Below are positions 6,807 to 14,040 of a stretch of 14,040 bases of DNA, in pieces. Location: NCBI GenBank assembly GCA_030613345.1, contig JAUWMD010000034.1, positions 1-14,040 of the forward strand, in the 5' to 3' direction. Each line of letters starts with the position of its first letter. Within the stretch, counting starts at the first letter, position 1. The notes under the pieces were generated by a model. The model worked only from the letters and a program-made list of their open reading frames with translations. It did no database searches and had not been told where the DNA came from. A program made the translations under genes and the position numbers. The DNA is from Candidatus Krumholzibacteriota bacterium (GTDB lineage: Bacteria > Krumholzibacteriota > Krumholzibacteriia > Krumholzibacteriales > Krumholzibacteriaceae).

Positions 6807-8201
6807 ATGCTGTCATCGATCAAGAAGTTCCCTAAAACATTCTGGTCGGCCAACACGATCGAGCTCTTCGAGAGACTGGCCTATTACGGGATGAACATCA
6901 TCCTCGTCCTCTACCTGACGCGGAGGGTGGGGTACAGCGTCGAGGCCTCGGCCTCGATCACGGGACTGTTCATATCGGCGCTCTATCTCCTGCCGATACC
7001 GACCGGCGCGATATCCGACAAGATCGGATTCAGGAACGGCCTCTTCATAGCCTTCTCCGTCCTCGCGCTCGGATACGGCCTGCTCGGACTCTTCCCGTCG
7101 AAATCGACGGTCATCTTCTCGCTCGTACTGATCGCGATCGGCGGCTCATTCGTAAAACCGGTGATCTCCGGCACGGTGAAGAAAGCGTCCCCTGCCGACC
7201 TTTCGAAGCTCGGATTCTCGATCTTCTACATGATCGTCAACATCGGCGGATTCACCGGCAAGATCATCGCGAAACTCCTCCGGCAGAATCTCGGTGAATG
7301 GCTGGCGCGCTCCGATTTCGAACGGCTTAAGAACTGGGTCGCCGTCAACGTACCGCCGTTCGAGATGACCGAGGGACTCCTTGCCAGGGCAGCCAGGCAG
7401 ACGCCGCCGATGTCTCCCGAGGCGTTCATGGATATGCTCAAATGGCAGGGATTCGGGATGCAGGCGATCTGTCTCTTCTCGATGCTGATGGCGCTGGTGG
7501 CGCTCGCCTTTGTTGCCTTCACCTACAAGGAACCGGACAGGACCGGCGAGCCGCAGAGATCGATAGGAAAGACCTTCACCGATATGTTCAGGCTGTTCGG
7601 CGACGTCAAGTTCGTCACGTTCATCATAATATTCGCAGGGTTCGACCTGATGTTCTGGCAGTTGTACATATCGATACCGAAGTACATTGTAACGCACATA
7701 TCCGAGACGGCCCCGATGGAGCTGATCGTGGCGATCAATCCGCTGATGATCATCCTCTTCCAGCTTCCCGTCGCAAGAATCGTAATGAAGATAAAGTCAA
7801 CGCGCACGATGGCTATCGGGATGGCGATCTCGGCCCTGGCGATGGTGATGATGGGGCTCATTCCGACGCTCCTGGGAGCGTGCCTCTCGATAATGCTCTT
7901 CGCCGTCGGCGAGATGACCTTCGCGCCGCGTTTCCTCGACTATGTCTCGAGCCTCGCACCGAAGGGCAAGGTAGGGCTCTACCTCGGGTTCGCATACATG
8001 CGCTCGTTCATTGCCAACATGATCGGGGGCCCGCTCGGCGGATACCTGCTCGCAAAGCATGTGCCCGAGGAGGGGACGCGCGAGCCATGGAAGATGTTCT
8101 TCGTCTTCGCCGCGGTAGGCGTCGCGGCCCTGATTTCCCTGTTCTTCTATAACAGGCATTACGACGAGCAGCCTGAAGACGGGGTGGCAGCCGGGGAATG
8201 A
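6807..8201 (+). CDS. POT/PTR-type MFS transporter (predicted proton-coupled di-/tripeptide uptake)
   Basis: Inner-membrane transporter of the proton-dependent oligopeptide family, 464 residues with about 12 membrane helices. Diagnostic features: the helix-1 ExxERxxYYG motif as ELFERLAYYG (19-28), the PTR2 signature FYMIVNIGG (140-148), the MFS loop TGAISDKIGFRNG (66-78) and a Glu in GEMTFAP (E369) that fits the conserved late-helix acid of this family. A hydrophilic stretch of about 59 residues (158-216) interrupts the helices after the PTR2 signature and is longer than I would expect. The ATG at 6807 is preceded by AAGGCGGGGGA, though the spacing is short. A GTG at 6768 in the same frame is rejected because it lies in the loop of the hairpin and would add a tail not needed by the family. 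The stop overlaps the next gene as ATGA, so coupled expression is likely. Substrate is inferred from the motifs. Confidence 0.82.
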   Translation: MLSSIKKFPKTFWSANTIELFERLAYYGMNIILVLYLTRRVGYSVEASASITGLFISALYLLPIPTGAISDKIGFRNGLFIAFSVLALGYGLLGLFPSKSTVIFSLVLIAIGGSFVKPVISGTVKKASPADLSKLGFSIFYMIVNIGGFTGKIIAKLLRQNLGEWLARSDFERLKNWVAVNVPPFEMTEGLLARAARQTPPMSPEAFMDMLKWQGFGMQAICLFSMLMALVALAFVAFTYKEPDRTGEPQRSIGKTFTDMFRLFGDVKFVTFIIIFAGFDLMFWQLYISIPKYIVTHISETAPMELIVAINPLMIILFQLPVARIVMKIKSTRTMAIGMAISALAMVMMGLIPTLLGACLSIMLFAVGEMTFAPRFLDYVSSLAPKGKVGLYLGFAYMRSFIANMIGGPLGGYLLAKHVPEEGTREPWKMFFVFAAVGVAALISLFFYNRHYDEQPEDGVAAGE

Positions 8202-9997
8202 TACTCTCAGCGCCCGACATACTTATTCTCTCGCTATATCTCATGATTGTATTCGGCATCGGTATCGCGATGTCGCGGCGGGCCTCGCGCAGCACCGAGG
8301 AGTTCTTCGTCTCGGGCCGCTCGCTGCCGTGGTGGTTAGTCGGCACTTCGATGGTGGCCACGACCTTCGCTGCCGACACCCCGCTCGTCGTGTCCGGGCT
8401 CGTAGCCCAGGGCGGGATCTTCCGTAACTGGATGTGGTGGAACTGGGCGTTCGGCGCAGTGCTGACCGTCTTTCTCTTTGCACCGCTGTGGAACAAGGCG
8501 AGGATCACGACGGATGCCGAGCTGATCGAGCTGCGCTACGACGGAAAACCGGCGCAGGGGCTGAGGTTCTACCGCGCCGCCTGGTTCGGCATATTCCAGA
8601 ACGTACTCGTGATCGCCTGGGTGATGCGGGCGATGGCCAAGATCATACTCGTCGTGATGGGCTGGGATGGCGGGACGACCGTCCTCGGCATGCAGGCCGA
8701 TGTCTTCACCGTGCTGGCGCTGTTCGCCATCGCCGTCACCTACACGGCCCTCTCGGGATTGTGGGGGGTGGTCGTCACCGATGTCCTCCAGTTCGCCATG
8801 GCGATGGGCGGCTCTATCTATCTGGCCGTCGCGACCTGGTCGAGGCTCGGCGGGCTCGACGGGATCGTCTCGCGCCTGCCCGACTCTGGATTTAATGCGG
8901 TGGAAGTCCTCAGGATGCTCCCCGCCCCGGACAAGCTTTTCGCCGCCAACCCGTTCACCGAGTTCCTGCTGCTGATCCTTGTCGTATGGTGGGCGTCGTA
9001 CCAGGTCGACGGCGGGGGTTATATCTCGCAGAGGTTGTTTGCCGCGAAGGACGAGCGGCACTCGGTGTTTGCCTATCTCTGGTTCTGCGTAGCGCACATT
9101 TGCCTTCGGCCATGGCCGTGGATAATCGTAGGCATCGGAGGGATGGCCCTGTTCGGGCAGGTCGGCGATCCGGAAACGTATTACCCGATGATGATGAAGG
9201 AGATACTGCCGCCCGGGATATTCGGGCTGGTCCTCGCGTCGTTCTTCGCGGCGTTCATGTCGACTATCGACACTCAGCTCAACTGGGGATCCTCGCTCGT
9301 AGTCAACGACCTCCTTCGCCGCTTCCTCTGGAAGGGCAGGAGCGACAGGAGCTATATGACGGCGGCGCGCCTGTCTGTCCTCGGGCTGGCCGTGCTCGGC
9401 GCCCTCGTTTCGTTCGCCGTCAGCGACATTTCGTTTGCCTGGAAGCTGATCATCTCGATCACAGCCGGGATCGGATCGGTGTATATCGCCCGCTGGTACT
9501 GGTGGCGGGTCAACGCCTGGTCGGAGATTTCGGCGATGGTCACCGCCGGAGTCTGCACGCTCGTATTCGCGATCATGGCAACGACCGACAGGTTCGCTGG
9601 TTCGCCGATAGTACAGTTCCCCTACTCGACGGTCATCACTTTCTTTATCGTCGTACCGGTATGGATCATCGTAACGATGCTCACAAGCCCGGTGGGCGAC
9701 GAGCGTCTCGTTGATTTTTATAAACGGGTCAGGCCCGGCGGGCCCGGATGGGAGAGGATCAGAATAAAAGCAGGCGTGGAAGTCCCTTCCGGTACAGCCT
9801 TGCGAACGGCAGCGAAGATAATTTCGGGGATTGTATTGGTATTCGCGACACTGATCGGGACGGGCAGCCTGATACTCGGCGCGCCGCGCCGCGGGCTCCT
9901 GCTGCTCGGTCTCGCCGCCGCGGCCGGAACGGCGCTCTATCTCCTCATGCGGGGGGAAATGAAACATTCCGGCGATAAACGTGTATTAAATGAATAA
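8198..9997 (+). CDS. Sodium:solute symporter (SSS family)
   Basis: 599-residue inner-membrane transporter predicted to use the Na+ gradient to import a solute. The N-terminal part shows the family pattern: a first helix, then STEEFFVSGRSLPWWLVGTS (31-50) and ATTFAADTPLVVSGL, followed by further helices, including the FGLVLASFFAAFMSTIDTQL segment that is typical of SSS helix 8 near the Na+ site. About 12-13 helices are expected, plus an extra C-terminal pair after the charged segment near 510-530. The ATG shares four bases (ATGA) with the stop of the POT-type gene, so both are very likely translated from one mRNA. Substrate cannot be told from sequence; SSS members carry sugars, amino acids, nucleosides or organic acids. 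A 24-bp palindrome starts at its stop codon and probably ends the transcript. Confidence 0.88.
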   Translation: MILSAPDILILSLYLMIVFGIGIAMSRRASRSTEEFFVSGRSLPWWLVGTSMVATTFAADTPLVVSGLVAQGGIFRNWMWWNWAFGAVLTVFLFAPLWNKARITTDAELIELRYDGKPAQGLRFYRAAWFGIFQNVLVIAWVMRAMAKIILVVMGWDGGTTVLGMQADVFTVLALFAIAVTYTALSGLWGVVVTDVLQFAMAMGGSIYLAVATWSRLGGLDGIVSRLPDSGFNAVEVLRMLPAPDKLFAANPFTEFLLLILVVWWASYQVDGGGYISQRLFAAKDERHSVFAYLWFCVAHICLRPWPWIIVGIGGMALFGQVGDPETYYPMMMKEILPPGIFGLVLASFFAAFMSTIDTQLNWGSSLVVNDLLRRFLWKGRSDRSYMTAARLSVLGLAVLGALVSFAVSDISFAWKLIISITAGIGSVYIARWYWWRVNAWSEISAMVTAGVCTLVFAIMATTDRFAGSPIVQFPYSTVITFFIVVPVWIIVTMLTSPVGDERLVDFYKRVRPGGPGWERIRIKAGVEVPSGTALRTAAKIISGIVLVFATLIGTGSLILGAPRRGLLLLGLAAAAGTALYLLMRGEMKHSGDKRVLNE

Positions 9998-10020
9998 CGC
10001 CGGCCGGGCCCGGCCGGCGT
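9997..10020 (+). terminator. Perfect 24-bp palindrome after the symporter gene, possible terminator
   Basis: A perfect self-complementary sequence beginning ACGCCGGCCGGG and centred between 10008 and 10009; as RNA it gives a 10-bp all-but-A/U GC stem with a four-base GGCC loop. It begins at the last base of the symporter stop codon. Only CGTT follows on the plus strand, so termination would be weak by the usual rule; the T-rich flank is on the left, as read on the minus strand. A palindromic protein-binding site is the alternative. Confidence 0.5.
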
Positions 10021-10060
10021 CGTTAAAAGCGGGCCGGACCATTTACCAGAAGGAGGGCAG

Positions 10061-13000
10061 ATGAGATCTGCTGTATTGCGAGCGGCGGTTCTTGCTGTTG
10101 CTGTGGCCGTACTGGCCGCGGCGGCGCAGCCGGCAACCGCTGATGAGGCGAGGCTGCTTCGTCACCCGCACATCATGGGCGACAGGGTGGCCTTTGTTTA
10201 TGCCGGAGATATCTGGACCGTCTCCGTCGAAGGCGGGCGCGCCAGGCGTATCACGTCGATCCCCGAGGGACTCGAGGTGTTTCCGAAGATCTCACCGGAC
10301 GGCAAGTGGATCGCGTTCTCGGGCGAGTATGCCGGGACGCGCCAGGTATACGTCATGCCGTACGAGGGAGGAGTCCCGAAGAGGCTGACCTACTATCCTG
10401 ACGTCGGCTCGATGCCCCCGAGAGGCGGCTTCGACTACATGGTCCTCGACTGGACGCCCGACGGGAAATATATCCTCGTGCGTGCGAACAGGACACCGTT
10501 CGGACGCAGGGTAGGCAGGTACATCCTCATCGATCCGGCAAATCCCGGCATAGAGAAGGAGCTGCAGATCCCCGAGGGCGGTCCCGCTACTTTCTCGCCT
10601 GATGGCAGGAAGCTGGCCTACAACATCAAGTCTCGCGAATTCAGGACCTGGAAGAGATACACGGCGGGAAGGGCCCAGGACGTATTCACATACGATCTCG
10701 ATACTGACAAGGCCGAGAGGATCACCGAGTTCGAAGGCACCGACAACTTTCCGATGTGGATCGGGGAGGCGATATACTTCGCTTCAGACCGCGACGAGAA
10801 CTGGAAGCTCAACCTCTGGCGCTACGACAGCGGCACAAAGAAATTCGACCGCGTGACGGCATTCGAGGAATTCGACGTCCTCTTTCCCAGCCGCGGCGGC
10901 GATCGCGTGATCTTCGAGAACGGCGGTTACCTCTACTGGCACGATACGGCCGGCGGCGAGACCAGGAAGATCGAGATCACACTCGGCAGCGACAAGCCGT
11001 TCACACGTACCGTCTACAGCGGGGTGAGCGGCGACATCGAGAGCTACACGATCTCTCCCTCGGGAGCGCGCGCCGCGTTCGGAGCGCGCGGCGATGTCTT
11101 CACCGTTCCCGCCGAGCACGGCATACCGAGGAACATCACGATGACACCTTCGTTCCGTGAGCGCGATGTCGAGTGGTCGCCCGACGGTAAGTGGATCGCC
11201 TCTTTCTCCGAGGAGAGCGGCGAGTACGAACTGTGGATCTATCCGCAGGATGGAAAGGGAGAGGCAAAACAGATAACGAAGGGCGCCGATTCATGGATGA
11301 TGACCCCGAAATGGTCGCCCGACAGCAAGAAAATCGCGATCACAGACAAGAAGCACATCCTCTGGATCGTCGATGTGGATAGCGGAAAGAAAAAGAAGGC
11401 GGACCAGAGCGATATGCGCGGTTTCGGCGGTTATTCGTTCTCTCCGGGGAGCGACTGGCTGTGCTACACGAAGGTCGACGACAACTGGATGAGCTCGGTC
11501 TGGGTCCACTCGCTGGGGTCGGGCAAGAACATGCAGCTGACCGGCGGCTTCACCAACGACCGGAACCCGGTCTTCTCGAAGGACGGCAAGTATATCTACT
11601 TCGTCTCGAGCAGGGATTTTGTCTACATGGAGCGTGAGTGGCAGGACAGGCTGTACATCGGTACTCTGTCGGCCGATACGCCCAACCCCCTCGAGCCGCT
11701 GAGCGACGAGGAGAAGCCGGGCGCGGATGATGAGGAAGAGGGCGACAAGAAAGACAAGAAGAACGACAAGAAGAAAGACGATGACGAAAAAGAGTCCGAA
11801 AATGAAAATGCCGGCATCGAGAAGATCGACGCCGAGGGGTTCGACTCGAGGGTCGTGGCCCTTCCCGAGGAGCCGAAGAGGTACTACGCGCTGACCGCCG
11901 TGGACGAAGGTCTTGCCTACATCGTCCGGGATGAGACGGGTGATACCGAGCTGAAGAAGTTCGACCTCGAGTCGCGCGAATCGAAGTCGATCATAAAAGA
12001 TATCCGCACCTACCAGATTTCGGCCGACGAAAAGAAGTTCATCTTCGCCCCGGGGCAGGGCGGCGGCTACGGTATCGCGAGCTTCTCGCCGGGGCAGAAG
12101 TCTAGCGACGGAAAGCTCGACCTCTCCGGCATGAATATGAGGATCGATCCCATGGTCGAGTGGAAGCAGGTCTACCACGATGCGTGGAGGATCATGCGCG
12201 ACTGGTTCTACGATCCCGACATGCACGGCGTCGACTGGAAGGCTATGCACGACCGGTATGCGGTCCTGCTGCCTCACGTCGCGCATAGGACCGACCTCGA
12301 CTACATACTCGGCGAGCTTATAGGAGAGCTCAACGCCGGCCATACATATGTATTCCCCGGACGGTTTCCGACGGTCGACCGTGTCAGTGTCGGACTGCTC
12401 GGATGCAGGTTCGAGGCGGACAGGGGCAGGTGGAAGATCGCGAAGATCTACGGCGGGGCGAACTGGCACGACAACGAGCGCTCGCCGCTGACCGAACCTG
12501 GTCTGAACGTGAAGGAAGGCTCGTACCTGCTCGCCATAGACGGCAACGAGCTGACGGACGATGAGAGCCCCTACATCTATCTCGAGAACAGGGTCGGTGT
12601 TCCCGTAACACTGAAGATCGGTGACAAGCCCGATATCAAGTCGGCGAGGGAGATCAGCGTCAGGCCGATCGGCTCCGAGCTGAGCCTCTTCTACATCGAC
12701 TGGGTGGAGGAGAACCGCAGGCTCGTCGACAAGCTCTCCGGCGGGCGCATCGGCTACATGCATATCCCCAACACGTGGTACCACGGGTACAGGGCGTTCT
12801 TCAGCTCGTTCCAGCCGCTGATGGACAAGGAGGCCCTGATCATCGACGAGAGGTACAACGGGGGCGGCCACTCCCCGTACGAGATGGTCGAGATCATGAG
12901 CAGGCGGCCGTTCAGTTACTGGGCGGCGCGCAACTCGCGCCTGACGGCGACGCCGTTCATCTTCAACGATGGTCCGAAAGCGATGCTGATCAACGGGTTG

Positions 13001-13348
13001 TCGTCTTCGGGAGGCGATGCCTTCCCGTTCTACTTCAGGGAAGCGGGCCTCGGGCCCCTGATCGGCGAGAAGACATGGGGCGGCCTGATCGGATACGGCT
13101 TTTCACCGAGCTTTGTCGACGGCGGCAGTTTCGCCGTGCCCGGCTTCGCCTTCGTCAACACGAAAGGCGAGTGGGACGTCGAGGCCGTGGGGGTCGACCC
13201 CGATATCTACTGCTGGGACGACCCGGGCCTGATCCAGTCGGGCATGGAGCCGATGATCGAGAAGGCCGTCGAGTACCTGCTCGAGGAGATGAAGAAGAAT
13301 CCGAAGACGAAGGTCGAGCGACCGAAGGGACCGGACAGGAGTCCCTGA
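10061..13348 (+). CDS. Exported tricorn-type protease (S41 family) with WD40-like propeller and PDZ domain
   Basis: 1095-residue processive-type endoprotease predicted to act outside the cytoplasm. Signal peptide 1-27 (ATA|DE). Residues about 30-550 carry PD40/tricorn propeller repeats (ISPDGKWIAFSG near 77, WSPDGKWIAS near 372, FSKDGKYIYF). Residues about 547-587 are a Lys/Asp/Glu-rich linker. A second propeller region leads to the tricorn core (about 697-776), a PDZ domain (about 777-868) and the S41 catalytic domain (about 869-1070). Catalytic residues: H761 in NAGHTY, S983 in SSSGGD and E1041 in VEAVGVDPD. Their spacing (222 and 58) closely matches H746, S965 and E1023 of the Thermoplasma enzyme, and G936 matches its oxyanion G918. 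AAGGAGG (10050-10056) lies four bases before the ATG. A terminator follows. Products would be peptides, fitting the POT-type gene upstream. Confidence 0.93.
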   Translation: MRSAVLRAAVLAVAVAVLAAAAQPATADEARLLRHPHIMGDRVAFVYAGDIWTVSVEGGRARRITSIPEGLEVFPKISPDGKWIAFSGEYAGTRQVYVMPYEGGVPKRLTYYPDVGSMPPRGGFDYMVLDWTPDGKYILVRANRTPFGRRVGRYILIDPANPGIEKELQIPEGGPATFSPDGRKLAYNIKSREFRTWKRYTAGRAQDVFTYDLDTDKAERITEFEGTDNFPMWIGEAIYFASDRDENWKLNLWRYDSGTKKFDRVTAFEEFDVLFPSRGGDRVIFENGGYLYWHDTAGGETRKIEITLGSDKPFTRTVYSGVSGDIESYTISPSGARAAFGARGDVFTVPAEHGIPRNITMTPSFRERDVEWSPDGKWIASFSEESGEYELWIYPQDGKGEAKQITKGADSWMMTPKWSPDSKKIAITDKKHILWIVDVDSGKKKKADQSDMRGFGGYSFSPGSDWLCYTKVDDNWMSSVWVHSLGSGKNMQLTGGFTNDRNPVFSKDGKYIYFVSSRDFVYMEREWQDRLYIGTLSADTPNPLEPLSDEEKPGADDEEEGDKKDKKNDKKKDDDEKESENENAGIEKIDAEGFDSRVVALPEEPKRYYALTAVDEGLAYIVRDETGDTELKKFDLESRESKSIIKDIRTYQISADEKKFIFAPGQGGGYGIASFSPGQKSSDGKLDLSGMNMRIDPMVEWKQVYHDAWRIMRDWFYDPDMHGVDWKAMHDRYAVLLPHVAHRTDLDYILGELIGELNAGHTYVFPGRFPTVDRVSVGLLGCRFEADRGRWKIAKIYGGANWHDNERSPLTEPGLNVKEGSYLLAIDGNELTDDESPYIYLENRVGVPVTLKIGDKPDIKSAREISVRPIGSELSLFYIDWVEENRRLVDKLSGGRIGYMHIPNTWYHGYRAFFSSFQPLMDKEALIIDERYNGGGHSPYEMVEIMSRRPFSYWAARNSRLTATPFIFNDGPKAMLINGLSSSGGDAFPFYFREAGLGPLIGEKTWGGLIGYGFSPSFVDGGSFAVPGFAFVNTKGEWDVEAVGVDPDIYCWDDPGLIQSGMEPMIEKAVEYLLEEMKKNPKTKVERPKGPDRSP

Positions 13349-13374
13349 GGAAGTTCTTCCAGATCCAGAACCAC

Positions 13375-13412
13375 GGGCCGGTTCCCTTTCGGGCGCCGGC
13401 CCTTCTTTTATT
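13375..13412 (+). terminator. Rho-independent terminator after the tricorn-type protease gene
   Basis: GGGCCGG (13375-13381) pairs with CCGGCCC (13396-13402); within it CCC pairs with GGG around a TTTC loop. A T-rich tail TTCTTTTATT follows directly. It begins 27 bases after the protease stop codon, so the next gene should have its own promoter in 13413-13465, where I see no convincing -35/-10 pair. Confidence 0.82.
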
Positions 13413-13477
13413 CCGCTCCATGTGTTAAGGTCCGCTGAGGCAAGTCGAGGTACATCGAAGAAAATGGAGGTAATCCG

Positions 13478-14040
13478 ATGAGGAAGATATTCGCCGCCCT
13501 GCTTATCGCCGCTGTTTTAGCCGCAGTGCTCACCGGACCGGCATCGGCCGATAAGAGGGACAGGGTGAGGTATGAGAAGTACCGCCGCGACCCCGTCCTG
13601 AAGGGGATCATCGAAGAGATGGACAGCCTCAAGGCTGTCGCCGACAGCATAACGAAGGAGATCGACGCAGCGCACGAGGCGAAGAAAAAGGCGAAGAAGG
13701 AGGATCGCAAGGTCATCCGCTTCGATTTCTCGTCTGTCGCGATGCCGGAATCCCCGGAAAGCTTTCGTCCTCCATTTCATTTCCCGCCCATCCCGCAGCA
13801 CCTGACCGGCATGTGCTGGTGCTTCTGCACGACATCGTTCCTCGAGTCGGAGGTGAAGAGGATCCACGGCAGGGAGGTCAAGGTCTCCGAGCTGCACACG
13901 ATCTACTGGGAGTACGTCGAGAAGGCACGCGGCTATATCCGCAAGAGAGGCAGCCAGCCGATGGCCCAGGGGGGCGAGTCGGACGGAGTTCTCATCATAT
14001 GGGAGAAGTACGGCGCCGTTCCGGCCGAAGCGTACACGGG
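13478..14040 (+). CDS. Exported C1B cysteine peptidase (bleomycin hydrolase / aminopeptidase C-like), 5' part only
   Basis: The first 187 residues are visible; the gene runs off the right edge. A signal peptide (1-24, ASA|DK) indicates export, unlike cytoplasmic bleomycin hydrolase and PepC. Residues about 25-80 are a charged helical stretch (many Lys/Glu/Arg) that may be a propeptide or coiled coil. The active-site segment follows: Q107 lies six residues before C113 in TGMCWCFC, the same spacing as papain Q19 and C25, so C113 is the likely nucleophile. Then come SELHTIYWEYVEKA and GGESDGVLIIWEKYGAVP, which match the bleomycin hydrolase pattern rather than papain. The catalytic His and Asn lie beyond the window. 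GGAGG (13466-13470) stands seven bases before the ATG. Position after the tricorn-type protease suggests a shared role in exported protein breakdown, but a terminator separates the two. Confidence 0.82.
   Translation, partial: MRKIFAALLIAAVLAAVLTGPASADKRDRVRYEKYRRDPVLKGIIEEMDSLKAVADSITKEIDAAHEAKKKAKKEDRKVIRFDFSSVAMPESPESFRPPFHFPPIPQHLTGMCWCFCTTSFLESEVKRIHGREVKVSELHTIYWEYVEKARGYIRKRGSQPMAQGGESDGVLIIWEKYGAVPAEAYT

Noticed and set aside
8336..9967. 543-codon open frame on the minus strand
   Set aside because: Antisense to the SSS symporter. The product is an Arg/Asp/Pro/Glu-rich string with no family features.
11291..12871. 526-codon open frame on the minus strand
   Set aside because: Antisense to the tricorn-type protease, whose domains and catalytic residues are clear.

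Overview
The window reads as a chromosomal segment of a moderately GC-rich, Gram-negative bacterium. A signal peptide plus an outer-membrane beta-barrel protein ending in Phe point to a diderm envelope. Arg is often AGG and Ile often ATA, which is unusual for GC-rich Proteobacteria or Actinobacteria. This codon style, an exported tricorn-type protease, an ADP-forming acyl-CoA synthetase and SSS and POT transporters would suit an uncultured lineage of the FCB group such as Krumholzibacteriota. That assignment is an inference; no rRNA or marker gene is present. I see no tRNA, rRNA, CRISPR array, insertion sequence, phage gene or integrase, and no gene-free stretch longer than 300 bases.

Left part (1-1657, minus strand): an ADP-forming acyl-CoA synthetase runs off the left edge. 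It is preceded by, and overlaps, a 58-residue Cys-rich protein. A near-consensus sigma-70-type promoter lies upstream of the pair, in the short AT-rich gap shared with the divergent plus-strand gene.

Middle (1658-6737, plus strand): a cytoplasmic ChaN/Tiki-like protein with a large unknown C-terminal region, a 120-residue hypothetical protein, a KtrB/TrkH-type K+ channel subunit with its KtrA/TrkA-type regulatory partner, and a secreted outer-membrane beta-barrel protein with lower GC.

Right part (6807-14040, plus strand): a POT-type MFS transporter whose stop overlaps the start of an SSS-family sodium:solute symporter, then a 24-bp palindrome. Next come an exported 1095-residue tricorn-type S41 protease with its full catalytic triad, a good intrinsic terminator, and the first 187 residues of an exported C1B (bleomycin hydrolase-like) cysteine peptidase cut by the right edge. 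Together these suggest periplasmic or extracellular protein breakdown followed by uptake of peptides and other solutes. The functional link rests on gene order only.

The system most worth a second look is the Cys-rich micro-protein coupled to the acyl-CoA synthetase. Next are the unknown C-terminal half of the ChaN-like protein and the protease/peptide-transporter neighbourhood. I found nothing that is clearly a new defence or mobile system.
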